Shown: in pieces, positions 45,596 to 55,685 of the stretch
How positions within the stretch are numbered: position 1 is the first letter of the stretch
How the letters are laid out: each line of letters opens with the position of its first letter
From: Pseudomonas sp. GV085
GTDB taxonomy: Bacteria > Pseudomonadota > Gammaproteobacteria > Pseudomonadales > Pseudomonadaceae
Assembly (NCBI RefSeq): GCF_003050925.1
Contig: NZ_QAOV01000001.1
Span: 1 to 64,000, forward strand
Direction: 5' to 3'
Length of the DNA: 64,000 nt
The notes under the pieces: generated by a model
The model's database searches: none
What the model was told of the DNA's origin: nothing
The model's input: only the letters and a program-made list of their open reading frames with translations
Translations under genes and position numbers: made by a program

Positions 45596-46426
45596 ATGAC
45601 GATCATTGCCAGTTTGTTGCGCGCCGCCGATTTACCCGACTCGCCCACGGCGCGTCTGGATGCCGAATTGCTGCTGGCGGCGGCGTTGGGCAAGTCTCGC
45701 AGTTTCCTGCACACCTGGCCGGAGCGCATCGTACCGAGCGAAGCGGCGCTGACGTTCGCCGAGTATTTGCAGCGCCGTCGCAACGGTGAGCCGGTGGCCT
45801 ATATCCTCGGCCAGCAGGGTTTCTGGAAGCTGGATCTGGAAGTGGCACCGCACACATTGATCCCGCGCCCGGACACCGAATTGCTGGTGGAAGCCGCGTT
45901 GGAGCTGTTGCCGGCCACACCGGCTAAAGTGCTCGACCTCGGCACCGGCAGCGGCGCGATTGCCCTGGCCCTGGCCAGTGAACGTCCGGCCTGGAGCGTC
46001 ACTGCCGTGGACCGGGTTCTGGAAGCCGTGGCCTTGGCCGAACGCAATCGCCAGCGCCTGCACCTGAACAACGCCACCGTGCTGAGCAGCCATTGGTTCA
46101 GTGCCCTGGAAGGTCTGCGTTTTCAACTGATCATCAGCAATCCGCCCTACATCGCAGCGGCCGATCCGCATCTGGTCGAGGGCGATGTGCGCTTTGAACC
46201 AGCCAGCGCCCTGGTGGCCGGTGTCGACGGGCTCGACGATCTGCGTCTGATCGTCGCCCAGGCGCCGGACCATCTCGATGCTGGCGGCTGGCTGATGCTC
46301 GAACATGGCTATGATCAGGCCGGGGCGGTCCGCGATTTGCTGCTGACCCGCGGATTTGAAGAAGTCCACAGCCGCACCGATCTGGGCGGTCACCAACGCA
46401 TCAGTCTGGGGCGCCTGCCATGCTGA
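45596..46426 (+). CDS. prmC: Release factor glutamine methyltransferase
   Basis: 276 residues. SAM motif VLDLGTGSGAIALALA and catalytic NPPY (ISNPPYIAA). It methylates the GGQ Gln of RF1/RF2. The ATG immediately follows the prfA stop. Confidence 0.95.
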   Translation: MTIIASLLRAADLPDSPTARLDAELLLAAALGKSRSFLHTWPERIVPSEAALTFAEYLQRRRNGEPVAYILGQQGFWKLDLEVAPHTLIPRPDTELLVEAALELLPATPAKVLDLGTGSGAIALALASERPAWSVTAVDRVLEAVALAERNRQRLHLNNATVLSSHWFSALEGLRFQLIISNPPYIAAADPHLVEGDVRFEPASALVAGVDGLDDLRLIVAQAPDHLDAGGWLMLEHGYDQAGAVRDLLLTRGFEEVHSRTDLGGHQRISLGRLPC

Positions 46427-47175
46427 ATGATCAGGAATTGCTGCGTTACAGCCGGCAGATTCTGCTGCAACACATCGATATTGACGGTCAGTTGCGGCTC
46501 AAGGAAAGCCGCGTATTGATCGTCGGTCTTGGTGGCCTTGGCGCGCCAGTGGCGCTGTATCTGGCGGCGGCCGGCGTTGGCGAGTTGCACCTGGCGGACT
46601 TCGACACGGTCGATCTGACCAACCTGCAACGCCAGATCATTCACGACATCGACAGTGTCGGCATGACCAAGGTCGATTCGGCGCTCAAGCGCCTGAGCGC
46701 GATCAATCCTGAAATTCAACTGATCGCCCATCGCGCGGCACTGGATGAAGACTCCCTGGCTGCCGTGGTGGCAGGCGTGGATCTGGTCCTCGATTGCTCT
46801 GACAATTTTTCCACCCGTGAAGCGGTCAATGCCGCATGTGTGGCGGCCGGCAAACCGCTGGTCAGCGGCGCAGCGATTCGCCTCGAAGGGCAGCTGTCGG
46901 TGTTCGATCCGCGTCGACCGGAGAGTCCGTGCTACCACTGTTTATACGGGCACGGCAGCGAAGCCGAATTGACCTGTAGCGAGGCCGGCGTGGTCGGTCC
47001 GTTGGTGGGGCTGGTCGGCAGTCTGCAAGCGCTCGAAGCACTGAAGTTGCTGGCCGGATTCGGCGAGCCGATGGTGGGGCGCCTGCTGTTGATCGATGCC
47101 TTGGGCACGCGCTTCCGTGAGTTGCGGGTCAAGCGCGATCCGGGTTGCAGTGTCTGTGGGTCGAAACATGCGTGA
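46420..47175 (+). CDS. moeB: ThiF/MoeB-family adenylyltransferase
   Basis: 251 residues. ATP site [17 protein letters not shown], the DLTNLQRQ motif, and zinc ligands as CYHC (near 171) and CSVC near the C-terminus. It activates the MoaD C-terminus for molybdopterin synthesis; a related role in thiamine thiocarboxylation is possible. Overlaps prmC by 7 bases and murI by 8. Confidence 0.9.
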   Translation: MLNDQELLRYSRQILLQHIDIDGQLRLKESRVLIVGLGGLGAPVALYLAAAGVGELHLADFDTVDLTNLQRQIIHDIDSVGMTKVDSALKRLSAINPEIQLIAHRAALDEDSLAAVVAGVDLVLDCSDNFSTREAVNAACVAAGKPLVSGAAIRLEGQLSVFDPRRPESPCYHCLYGHGSEAELTCSEAGVVGPLVGLVGSLQALEALKLLAGFGEPMVGRLLLIDALGTRFRELRVKRDPGCSVCGSKHA

Positions 47176-47959
47176 AGCGCCGATTGGCGTGTTCGACTCC
47201 GGTGTCGGCGGGCTCTCGGTACTGGCCGAGGTCCAGCGTTTGTTGCCCAACGAGACGGTGATGTACGTCGCCGATTGCGGGAATATTCCCTATGGCGAGA
47301 AAACCCCGGAATTTATCCGGCAGCGTTGCAGCGTGATGGCCGACTTCTTTCAGCAGCAGGGTGCCAAGGCCCTGGTGCTGGCTTGCAACACGGCGACGGT
47401 GGCTGGCGTCGCCGACTTGCGCCGTGACTATCCCGAATGGCCCATTGTCGGCATGGAGCCGGCAGTCAAACCGGCCGCCGCCGCAACCCGCTCTGGCGTG
47501 GTGGGGGTGCTGGCCACCACCGGCACCTTGCAGAGCGCCAAGTTCGCCGCATTGCTCGACCGCTTCGCCACGGATGTGAAAGTGATTACCCAGCCGTGCC
47601 CCGGGCTGGTTGAACTGATTGAAAACGGCGATCTGCGCAGCTCCGAGCTGCGTCAGCTGTTGGCCGGGTATGTCGAACCACTGCTGGCCGCCGGCGCGGA
47701 CACCCTGATTCTCGGCTGCACCCATTACCCTTTTCTCAAGCCGATGCTCCGGCAGATGATCCCCGAGGACATCAGCCTGATCGATACCGGTGCCGCCGTC
47801 GCGCGGCAACTCCAGCGGCTTTTGGCCGAAGGCGAACTGCTCGCCGAGGGGCCTGCCCGTGAAGCGCAGTTCTGGACCAGCGCCGACCCGGTTCATTTCA
47901 GAAATATCTTGCCGATACTGTGGAATACGGCTGGCATTGTGCGAAGCTTCAACAGGTAA
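47168..47959 (+). CDS. murI: Glutamate racemase
   Basis: 263 residues. Makes D-glutamate for peptidoglycan. Two catalytic cysteines in [10 protein letters not shown] and LGCTHYPF. N-terminal [13 protein letters not shown]. Starts at 47168, inside the end of moeB. Confidence 0.95.
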   Translation: MREAPIGVFDSGVGGLSVLAEVQRLLPNETVMYVADCGNIPYGEKTPEFIRQRCSVMADFFQQQGAKALVLACNTATVAGVADLRRDYPEWPIVGMEPAVKPAAAATRSGVVGVLATTGTLQSAKFAALLDRFATDVKVITQPCPGLVELIENGDLRSSELRQLLAGYVEPLLAAGADTLILGCTHYPFLKPMLRQMIPEDISLIDTGAAVARQLQRLLAEGELLAEGPAREAQFWTSADPVHFRNILPILWNTAGIVRSFNR

Positions 47960-48083
47960 GAAAGTCCAAAGGAATCAAACGAAAAATTGGGGTGAACTTC
48001 TGATAAATCGCCGATTTCCATAGCTTTGCAGGGTTGAGCAACAAAAAAAACCAAATGAAATTGTTCGGAAAGGGAAGTTTCTA

Positions 48084-48602
48084 ATGAAGCGACTATTCTG
48101 TTTGGCCGCGATTGCGGCCGCATTAATGGGGCACACCTTTACCGCGCAGGCGGCAGGTGTGGAGTTCGCGGTTGGTCAGACCAGCAATTCGACCATGACG
48201 TATCGACTGGGCATGCAGTTCGATTGGGACCAGAGCTGGTGGCAGAGTGACGTCGGTCGTGTGACCGGTTACTGGAGCGGCGCCTACACCTACTGGGAAG
48301 GCGACAAGACGTCCAGCAATAACAGCCTGTCGTTCTCCCCGGTGTTCGTTTACGAATTTGCCGGCCAGAACATCAAGCCCTACGTTGAAGCAGGCATTGG
48401 CGTGGCGGCGTTCTCCAATACGCGAGTCGAAGACAACAACCTTGGCAGTGCTTTCCAGTTTGAAGACCGGTTCGGTTTTGGCCTGCGCTTCAATGGCGGC
48501 CACGAAGTCGGGGTCCGCGCGACGCACTATTCCAACGCCGGGCTCGCCAGTTCCAACGACGGTGTAGAAAGCTACTCGCTGCATTACACGTTGCCGTTGT
48601 AA
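48084..48602 (+). CDS. pagL: PagL lipid A 3-O-deacylase
   Basis: 172 residues. Signal peptide to about AQA-A (residue 23), then an eight-stranded outer-membrane barrel with C-terminal YTLPL. Catalytic His148, Ser150 and Glu162 lie in THYSNAGLASSNDGVESY, matching the His-Ser-Glu triad of P. aeruginosa PagL (126, 128, 140 in mature numbering). It removes the 3-position acyl chain of lipid A. Follows murI as in P. aeruginosa. Confidence 0.92.
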   Translation: MKRLFCLAAIAAALMGHTFTAQAAGVEFAVGQTSNSTMTYRLGMQFDWDQSWWQSDVGRVTGYWSGAYTYWEGDKTSSNNSLSFSPVFVYEFAGQNIKPYVEAGIGVAAFSNTRVEDNNLGSAFQFEDRFGFGLRFNGGHEVGVRATHYSNAGLASSNDGVESYSLHYTLPL

Positions 48603-48613
48603 TGGCATCCCCC

Positions 48614-48703
48614 TGTAGGAGCGAGCCTGCTCGCGATGACGGTGTGTCAGTTGCCAGCTTAGTTGGCTGATAATCCGCAATCGCGAGCAGGCTCGCTCCT
48701 ACA
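48614..48703. repeat. REP doublet (GCGAGCCTGCTCGCGA type)
   Basis: A 90-base inverted repeat: TGTAGGAGCGAGCCTGCTCG with TCGCGAGCAGGCTCGCTCCT at the right. It lies between the convergent pagL and YkgJ-type genes. Confidence 0.85.
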
Positions 48704-48724
48704 GGAGCTGTGTTGTTTTCCTGT

Positions 48725-49030
48725 TCAGCGATACGCCGTCGAAATCCCCTGGCGTTCGTCGATGCACTCCGGTGCGCCCATCTCGAACTCCCGGCAGATC
48801 AGCGGGCGTTTTTCGTAGATGGTGCACATCATCGTGTTGCGATCCAGTGCGGCACACCAGCCGTCGTCCAGGCGCAGCATGACTTCCCCGCCCCAGTCAT
48901 CGGTATCGATGAACCGTTCAGGCACACCCGTATTGGTGATCAGCATGACTTCGAGCTGACAGCAGCAGGCTGCGCAGGTCGAGCAAGTAACCGCAGGTTC
49001 CACGATTTGCGTAAGGGGGATGTTTTTCAT
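48725..49030 (-). CDS. YkgJ-family cysteine cluster protein
   Basis: About 101 residues. N-terminal CSTCAACCC cluster and later CTIYEKRPLICREFE give the Cys set of the YkgJ/UPF0153 family, which probably binds zinc or an iron-sulfur cluster. The start at 49030 (MKNIPLTQ) is preferred. No clear ribosome site. Function unknown. Confidence 0.8.
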   Translation of the reverse strand: MKNIPLTQIVEPAVTCSTCAACCCQLEVMLITNTGVPERFIDTDDWGGEVMLRLDDGWCAALDRNTMMCTIYEKRPLICREFEMGAPECIDERQGISTAYR

Positions 49031-49129
49031 GGCGCGCAGTGTAAGGCAGTCGCCGGGTGCTGTGTGAAAGGTCGGACGGACGCTCAAGTATCGGAACGTC
49101 CGCGATACCGCTGCCGAAGATGGCGCTTT

Positions 49130-49912
49130 TTACGGTTGATCCTTGATCGGCGGCTGGCTGCGCACCATGGGTTTGCCGATCTCCAGTTTCTCTCGGTCCG
49201 GCCGTTGGGAGAGCGGCCAGAGGGTGGCCATGAACGCTGCCGGGAAAGCGATTTCCAGCGGGCGATCCTTGAGTTTGTCGAAGATGTGCCGTGCGGCTTT
49301 CTCCACCGGCCAGCTCAAGGGCATGGAGAAGTCATTTTTCGTGGTCAGCGTCGTTTCGACAAACCCGGGGCTGATCACTGTGAGCTCTATACCTTCCGGG
49401 GCCAGGTCGATGCGCAGGGACTCGAACAGATAACGCAGCCCGGCCTTCGAAGTGCCGCAGGCTTCTGCCATGGGCAGCGGCAGGTAGGTCACCGTACTGG
49501 CCATGGCTACCATGTGCGGTGCGGTGCCGGCCCGCAGCAATGGCAGGGCGGCGTCGATGCAATAGCAGCTGGCCAGCAGGTTGGTGCGCACTACATGCTC
49601 GACTATCGACGCGTCGAACTGTTTGGCGTCCACGTACTCGCAGGTGCCGGCATTGAGTATCACGGTGTCCAGCGAGCCCCAGTCCTCGGCAATCTGCTCG
49701 CCGATCTCGCGGACGGTCTGGCTGTTGGTCAGGTCTCCGGCGACCACCAGCACTTGTCCCGGATAACGTTGCGACAAGACTTTGAGCGGTCCCGGCGTGC
49801 GAGAACTCACGGCCAGGTGCGCACCGGTTTTGAGGATTTCTTCGGCAAGGGCGGCACCAATGCCGCTGCTTGCACCCGTCAGCCAGTATCGTCGTGCGAG
49901 TGTCCGACTCAT
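49130..49912 (-). CDS. SDR-family protein lacking the catalytic Tyr
   Basis: 260 residues. Rossmann motif TGASSGIGAALAEE (NADP-type), and NAGTCEY. The YxxxK motif is CGTSK: Cys152 replaces Tyr, Lys156 is kept, and Ser139 is at the normal 13-residue distance. The codon is TGC, one transition from TAC. Classical SDR catalysis needs this Tyr, so activity may be lost or altered. Last gene of the photolyase operon, overlapping the small ORF by ATGA. Confidence 0.9.
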   Translation of the reverse strand: MSRTLARRYWLTGASSGIGAALAEEILKTGAHLAVSSRTPGPLKVLSQRYPGQVLVVAGDLTNSQTVREIGEQIAEDWGSLDTVILNAGTCEYVDAKQFDASIVEHVVRTNLLASCYCIDAALPLLRAGTAPHMVAMASTVTYLPLPMAEACGTSKAGLRYLFESLRIDLAPEGIELTVISPGFVETTLTTKNDFSMPLSWPVEKAARHIFDKLKDRPLEIAFPAAFMATLWPLSQRPDREKLEIGKPMVRSQPPIKDQP

Positions 49913-50013
49913 CCCAATCTCCTTTTCAGCCAGGCAATTGCCCGGCCCAATACGGGTAAATGTTCATAAAGCAAAGCCCCGGCATCGAAGTCATCCCGGT
50001 GGCGGTAATTCAT
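49909..50013 (-). CDS. Putative small protein between phrB and the SDR gene
   Basis: 34 codons. It starts 23 bases inside the phrB end and stops overlapping the SDR start in a TGATG/ATGA arrangement. The predicted protein is MNYRHRDDFDAGALLYEHLP followed by VLGRAIAWLKRRLG, an amphipathic, basic-ended helix. Tight double coupling suggests a real gene rather than a chance ORF; no homology is recognised. Confidence 0.5.
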   Translation of the reverse strand: MNYRHRDDFDAGALLYEHLPVLGRAIAWLKRRLG

Positions 50014-51451
50014 GACCCAACGGCGGCGTATTGCCGCGAGGGCAGGTTTTGAATGCCGTCAACGCACGTGTACGGGAAGCACTCAGGTCGACGATCGGTG
50101 AGGGGTAATCCACAACACCGAAAAGACCGCCGAGATTGGCGGGGTTGTGCACTTCTCTTTTATTCAGCCCGGCCAGTTCCGGCAGCCATTGCTTGATGAA
50201 CACGCCTTCGGGGTCGAATTTTTCCGACTGGCTCAGCGGGTTGAAAATCCGGAAGTAAGGTGCCGAGTCGGTGCCGGTGGAGGAGCTCCACTGCCAGCCA
50301 CCGTTGTTCGCCGCCAGGTCGCCATCGATCAGGTGACGCATGAAAAAGCGTTCGCCTTCGCGCCAGTCGATCAACAGGTTCTTGGTCAGGAACATCGCCA
50401 CCACCATGCGCAGGCGGTTGTGCATCCAGCCGGTTGCCAGCAGTTGGCGCATGGCGGCGTCGATAATCGGCAAACCGGTACGCGCCTGTTGCCAGGCGGC
50501 CAGTTCTTCGGGGGCGTTTCGCCAGGCCAATGCTTCGGTTTGCGGACGAAACGCGCGGTGTCGGGAAACCCGAGGGTAGCCCACCAGGATGTGTTTGTAG
50601 AACTCGCGCCACAGCAGTTCGTTGATCCAGGTGACGGCGCCAGTCTTGCCACTTTCGAATTCACCTTGATTGCTGTTCAAGGCCGCGTGCAGGCATTGGC
50701 GCACAGAAATCACCCCGGCGACCAGATAGGCCGAGAGCTGACTGGTGCCGGGCTTCGCCGGGAAATCCCGTTCGCTTCGATAGCGCTCGATCTGCACATC
50801 GCTAAAGCTGTCGAGGCGATGCCGGGCTTCGGTTTCGCCCGCCGGCCACAGGTTGTGCAGGCTCTCATCGGCCGTTGCGAAGCCGTCGACACTCGCGGGG
50901 ATCGCATCGCTGGCAATGTTCAGCGGCGCTTGTTTGTGCGGCGCGCAGATCAGGCTGGGCAGCGAGTGGTGCAGTCGTTCGTAGCAGACTTTGCGGAACT
51001 GGCTGAAGACCTGAAAGTAAGTGCCGGTGCGGGTCAGCACGCTCCCGGGCTTGAACAGCAATTGATCGAGGTAGCGGCGAACTTCGATGCCTTCGGCCTT
51101 TAGCGTCTGGGTGACGGCTGCATCGCGACGGGATTCGTGGATGCCGTACTCTTCGTTGAGGTACACAGCGTCGATCTGCAACTGTCGGCACAGGTTCAGC
51201 AATGCGCGGGGTGCGTCATCCCAACGAGGTGCCAGGCGGACCAGCAGGGGAATGTTCAGTTGATCCAGTTCGCGGCTCAACTCGCGCAGGTTACGCAGCC
51301 AGAAGTCCACTTTGCAGGGCGCATCGTCGTGTTCCAGCCATTGTTCCGGGCTCAGCAGAAACACCGCCACGCACGGGCCGCGAGCCGCGGCAGCCGAGAG
51401 GGCGGTGTTGTCATGCAGGCGCAAGTCGCTGCGCAGCCAGATCAATTGCAT
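49991..51451 (-). CDS. phrB: Deoxyribodipyrimidine photolyase (class I CPD type)
   Basis: About 486 residues. Repairs UV-induced cyclobutane pyrimidine dimers using light and FADH-. N-terminal photolyase/antenna domain (MQLIWLRSDLRLHDNTAL). The C-terminal FAD domain has WMHNRLRMVVAMFLTKNLL and DLAANNGGWQWSSSTGTDSA. Met at 51451 is preferred over 51472, which abuts the MerR stop. It is the third gene of a five-gene operon with a MerR-type regulator; see the TGTACA sites at 53396 and 53446. Confidence 0.94.
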   Translation of the reverse strand: MQLIWLRSDLRLHDNTALSAAAARGPCVAVFLLSPEQWLEHDDAPCKVDFWLRNLRELSRELDQLNIPLLVRLAPRWDDAPRALLNLCRQLQIDAVYLNEEYGIHESRRDAAVTQTLKAEGIEVRRYLDQLLFKPGSVLTRTGTYFQVFSQFRKVCYERLHHSLPSLICAPHKQAPLNIASDAIPASVDGFATADESLHNLWPAGETEARHRLDSFSDVQIERYRSERDFPAKPGTSQLSAYLVAGVISVRQCLHAALNSNQGEFESGKTGAVTWINELLWREFYKHILVGYPRVSRHRAFRPQTEALAWRNAPEELAAWQQARTGLPIIDAAMRQLLATGWMHNRLRMVVAMFLTKNLLIDWREGERFFMRHLIDGDLAANNGGWQWSSSTGTDSAPYFRIFNPLSQSEKFDPEGVFIKQWLPELAGLNKREVHNPANLGGLFGVVDYPSPIVDLSASRTRALTAFKTCPRGNTPPLGHELPPPG

Positions 51452-51472
51452 GCGGGTGTCCACTCGATCCAT

Positions 51473-52414
51473 TTAAATCAGCCCGCGCTGAACGAGTGCC
51501 TGATGTGCCGACAACGGGTCTTCGGCCAGGTACAAATCAGCGATCTGGGCAGTACTGACGGACAACTCGGTGTGGTGGATGCATACCGTTGGTCCGGCAA
51601 TCATTTTTGGGCAACTGATGCCTTTGAAAAGTTTCAGTAACTGGGCCGGATTCTGGGCTTTGCTTGAGTAGAGCAGAACCCCGCGGGGTTGTAGAAGTTC
51701 GACCGCCAATGCCAGTTCTCCGACAGGCAGCGGCCAATCGAAGACCTCCACCGGGCAATCCGCGCTGCTGATCAGCCAGGCTGTCAGCCAAAGGTGCGGC
51801 TCCATGGGCAGGTCCGAGTGGTTGACCAGCAGTAGCGGCGCAGTGCGCAACTGACGATTGTTGTGGTAGATGCGCGCACCGAACTTGCTGCGCAGCCAGG
51901 CACAAAAAAAGCCCCGCTCCATCTGTGCCCCGAACTGGCCTTGCCAGCGTTGCTCCAGAGCGGACAGCAAGGGCATCAGCAATTGCTCGCACAGGGTTCG
52001 CGGCGGATACAGCGCCATCGCCTGATTGACGCTGTCATCCAGGGCACGTTCCTGCAATCGGCTGACCGCCTGCATCAATGTTTGCAGCAGGATGTGCCAA
52101 TCGTTGTCGGCGGTCTCGCTGAAGGTTTGCGGGGTGTCGAGCAATGGCTTGACCTGGCTGACGGCAACGCCACGGTTGAGCCAGGTGAGGATGGTCTGGA
52201 TGCGTTGTACGTGGTCGGCCGAGAACAATCGATGGCCCTTGGGCGTGCGCAGCGGCACGATCAGACCGTAGCGCCGCTCCCAGGCGCGCAAGGTCACGGC
52301 ATTGACCCCGGTTTGCCGCGCCACTTCTCGGATCGGCAGCCAACCTTCGTCCAGCGCCTTTTTAAAGTCATCGCCGAGGTCTATGCAGGCGCTGGTGTCG
52401 AGTGCTTTTTTCAT
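51473..52414 (-). CDS. MerR-family regulator, LitR/CarH-related without clear cobalamin site
   Basis: 313 residues. N-terminal MerR HTH: WLPIREVARQTGVNAVTLRAWERRYGLIVPLRT. The C-terminal part resembles the helix-bundle plus Rossmann region of CarH/LitR light regulators. At the position of the CarH Wx9EH motif it reads W...ER (LEQRWQGQFGAQMERGF), and the cobalamin His motif is replaced by NHSDLPMEPH. It therefore fits class II LitR of pseudomonads (PplR type), which regulates photolyase and related genes in P. putida. It overlaps the DUF523 gene by one base (TGATG). Confidence 0.82.
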   Translation of the reverse strand: MKKALDTSACIDLGDDFKKALDEGWLPIREVARQTGVNAVTLRAWERRYGLIVPLRTPKGHRLFSADHVQRIQTILTWLNRGVAVSQVKPLLDTPQTFSETADNDWHILLQTLMQAVSRLQERALDDSVNQAMALYPPRTLCEQLLMPLLSALEQRWQGQFGAQMERGFFCAWLRSKFGARIYHNNRQLRTAPLLLVNHSDLPMEPHLWLTAWLISSADCPVEVFDWPLPVGELALAVELLQPRGVLLYSSKAQNPAQLLKLFKGISCPKMIAGPTVCIHHTELSVSTAQIADLYLAEDPLSAHQALVQRGLI

Positions 52415-53373
52415 CAGATGGCGTTTCGCAGGCTGAGGTTTTCCGGGTGCGGCTGCAGGTAAACCTGCCGTGCGATGTACGGATCGGGGTGCTGGCGAAA
52501 GTGATGCTTGAGCAGTGTCAGCGGTACCACCAGCGGCACGATGCCCTGGCGGTACTGAGTGATCACGTGGTGCATTTCCTGCTTGTCTTCGCCGCTGATG
52601 GCCTGTTTCAGGTAGCCACTGAGGTGTTGCAGGACGTTAGTGTGAGTGCGGCGGGTGGCGCATTTTTTCAGCGCCGTCATCAGTTCGCTGAAATAGCGGG
52701 GGCCCAGTTCCTGTGGTTCGGTTTTGCTCATGTTGCCCAGCAGGTGGCCCAGGGTTTTGTATTGCACCGGGTTGTGGGCCATCAACAGGTATTTGTAGCG
52801 CGAGTGAAAGTCCGTGAGACCGCGCCGGGTCATGCCCTCCTGGCGTAGCTGTTGCCAGGCGCTGTAGGCGAACACCCGGGTGAGGAAGTTTTCCCGCAGC
52901 ACCGGATCGTTGAGCCGGCCGTCTTCCTCCACCGGCAAGTCCGGGTGCCGCAGGCAGAACGCCCGGGCGTAGATCCCGCGAGCACCACCGTCCATCCGTG
53001 CGCCGTTGGCGTGGTAGACCTTGACCGGCTCCAGGCCACAGGACGGGGAGTTTTGCATGAAGATGTAGCCGCAGATGTCCCCCAGCTGCGCTGCCATGTC
53101 CTGGCCGTAGGTGGCCAGCGGTTGTGTCACGTTAAGGTTGTGATCGAGGGTACCCACGGCTTCGGGGTGATCTGCACTGCCCACCAGCCGAATCGGCTGG
53201 CGGGGTACGCCCAGGCCGATGGCCACTTCCGGACAGACCGGGATGAAATCGAAGTAATCAGTGAGGGTGCGGCTGCACAGCCGCGATGCCTTGTGCCCGC
53301 CGTTGTAGCGCACGTCGAGACCCATCAGGCAGGCACTGATGGCGATTTTCGGTTTGGCGGGGGCGTGGAGCAT
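52414..53373 (-). CDS. DUF523/DUF1722 (YbgA-like) protein
   Basis: 319 residues. N-terminal DUF523 (KIAISACLMGLDVRYNGGHK), then DUF1722 (YbgA) from about 190. Proteins with this fusion are usually near photolyase genes. Start at 53373 with GAGG upstream; an in-frame Met at 53406 would overlap a regulatory site. First gene of the light operon. Biochemical role unknown. Confidence 0.86.
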   Translation of the reverse strand: MLHAPAKPKIAISACLMGLDVRYNGGHKASRLCSRTLTDYFDFIPVCPEVAIGLGVPRQPIRLVGSADHPEAVGTLDHNLNVTQPLATYGQDMAAQLGDICGYIFMQNSPSCGLEPVKVYHANGARMDGGARGIYARAFCLRHPDLPVEEDGRLNDPVLRENFLTRVFAYSAWQQLRQEGMTRRGLTDFHSRYKYLLMAHNPVQYKTLGHLLGNMSKTEPQELGPRYFSELMTALKKCATRRTHTNVLQHLSGYLKQAISGEDKQEMHHVITQYRQGIVPLVVPLTLLKHHFRQHPDPYIARQVYLQPHPENLSLRNAI

Positions 53374-53395
53374 CGGAGCACCTCGAATCTGAACC

Positions 53396-53419
53396 TGTAC
53401 AAACATTCGGGTCTGTACA
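53396..53419. promoter_or_regulatory. TGTACA-N12-TGTACA site, proximal
   Basis: Exact TGTACA repeat with a 12-base spacer, 23 bases upstream of the DUF523 gene. Matches the operator consensus T(G/A)TACA-N12-TGTACA reported for class II LitR of P. putida. It lies downstream of the -10 element, in the leader. Confidence 0.75.
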
Positions 53420-53429
53420 ACATAACTTC

Positions 53430-53457
53430 ATCATAGATTCGAAGTTGTACAAGTCAA
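53430..53457 (-). promoter_or_regulatory. Candidate promoter of the photolyase operon
   Basis: On the minus strand: -35 TTGACT, 16 bases, -10 TATGAT. The TGTACA half-site of the distal operator lies in the spacer, as expected for MerR-type control. Confidence 0.65.
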
Positions 53458-53469
53458 TTTTTTTGTATA
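53446..53469 (-). promoter_or_regulatory. TATACA-N12-TGTACA site, distal
   Basis: On the minus strand TATACA, 12 bases, TGTACA; the second half-site lies next to the -35 element. Same consensus as the proximal site. Confidence 0.75.
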
Positions 53470-53495
53470 GGTTTTTTTTGGTGGTGCGATGCCCC

Positions 53496-53586
53496 TGTAG
53501 GAGTTGCCGAAGGCTGTGATCTTTATGTCGAAGGACTGATCAAAAGATCGTCCGAACGCGGCCCGAGCCTTCGGCGGCTTCTACGA
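53496..53586. repeat. REP-like inverted repeat (GCCGAAGGCT type)
   Basis: About 91 bases. GTAGGAGTTGCCGAAGGCTG and an inner ATCTTT...AAAGATC pairing; the right arm GAGCCTTCGGCGGCTTCTAC completes it. It borders the stop codon of the oxidoreductase gene. A different REP family from the others. Confidence 0.7.
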
Positions 53587-54648
<1,062 letters not shown>

Positions 54649-54769
54649 TTAGCGTTCTTGTTCTGACAGCTTGGCCTATTGTTAAACATAGAGCCTGCTC
54701 GATACCAAAGATCCCTGCTTATAAAAATAGACTAATGGACAGGGTAAAACGCCACGCGAGGAAGAAGTC

Positions 54770-55672
54770 ATGCACATATTGCTGACCGGCGGTACTGGTT
54801 TGATAGGACGTCAGCTTTGCCGGCACTGGTTGGCTCAGGGATATCGCCTGACAGTCTGGAGTCGTCAGCCTGAAAAAGTCGCGAAAATATGTGGTGCCCA
54901 AGTGCGTGGAATTGCCCGGCTGGAGGATCTGGGGCAGGAGCCGGTGGATGCGATCGTCAATCTTGCCGGAGCGCCGATTGCCGACCGACCCTGGACGCAC
55001 AAGCGAAAAGCCTTGTTGTGGAGCAGTCGCATCACGCTCACCGAAACCCTGCTGGCGTGGCTCGAAAGTCGCGAGCAGAAACCCCGGGTCCTGATTTCCG
55101 GTTCGGCTGTCGGCTGGTATGGCGACGGCGGCGAGCGTGAACTGACCGAGGATTCGGGGCCGATCAGTGAAGACTTCGCCAGCCAGTTATGCATCGCCTG
55201 GGAGGAGACTGCGCAGCGGGCCGAAGCGATGGGCATTCGCGTCATTCACATCCGTACCGGGTTGGTGCTGTCGGCGGAGGGTGGCTTTTTGTCGCGGCTG
55301 TTACTGCCGTTCAAACTGGGTCTGGGAGGGCCGATCGGCAACGGCCGGCAGTGGATGCCGTGGATTCATGTCGACGATCAAATCGCCCTGATTGATTTTC
55401 TTCTGCATCGCAACGAGGCCAGCGGTCCCTATAATGCGTGCGCGCCCAAACCGGTGCGCAACCGCGAGTTTGCCAAGGCGTTGGGCGACGTGTTGCATCG
55501 CCCGGCGTTCATGCCGATGCCGGCCTTTGCATTGAAGGTGGGGCTGGGCGAGTTGTCCTTGCTGTTGCTGGGCGGCCAGCGCGCCACCCCGGTGCGTTTG
55601 TTACAGGCTGGTTTCACTTTTAAGTTCATGGATTTGCGCGCGGCTCTGGACGATCTGTCCAGTCGCCTTTGA
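54770..55672 (+). CDS. TIGR01777-family epimerase/dehydratase-like protein (YfcH-like)
   Basis: 300 residues. SDR-extended fold: [20 protein letters not shown] glycine-rich start, then [13 protein letters not shown] and the C-terminal DUF1731. Function unknown. 13 bases before hemH, so co-transcribed. Divergent from the oxidoreductase gene and shares its regulatory region. Confidence 0.88.
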   Translation: MHILLTGGTGLIGRQLCRHWLAQGYRLTVWSRQPEKVAKICGAQVRGIARLEDLGQEPVDAIVNLAGAPIADRPWTHKRKALLWSSRITLTETLLAWLESREQKPRVLISGSAVGWYGDGGERELTEDSGPISEDFASQLCIAWEETAQRAEAMGIRVIHIRTGLVLSAEGGFLSRLLLPFKLGLGGPIGNGRQWMPWIHVDDQIALIDFLLHRNEASGPYNACAPKPVRNREFAKALGDVLHRPAFMPMPAFALKVGLGELSLLLLGGQRATPVRLLQAGFTFKFMDLRAALDDLSSRL

Positions 55673-55685
55673 AATAGGACGTTGC

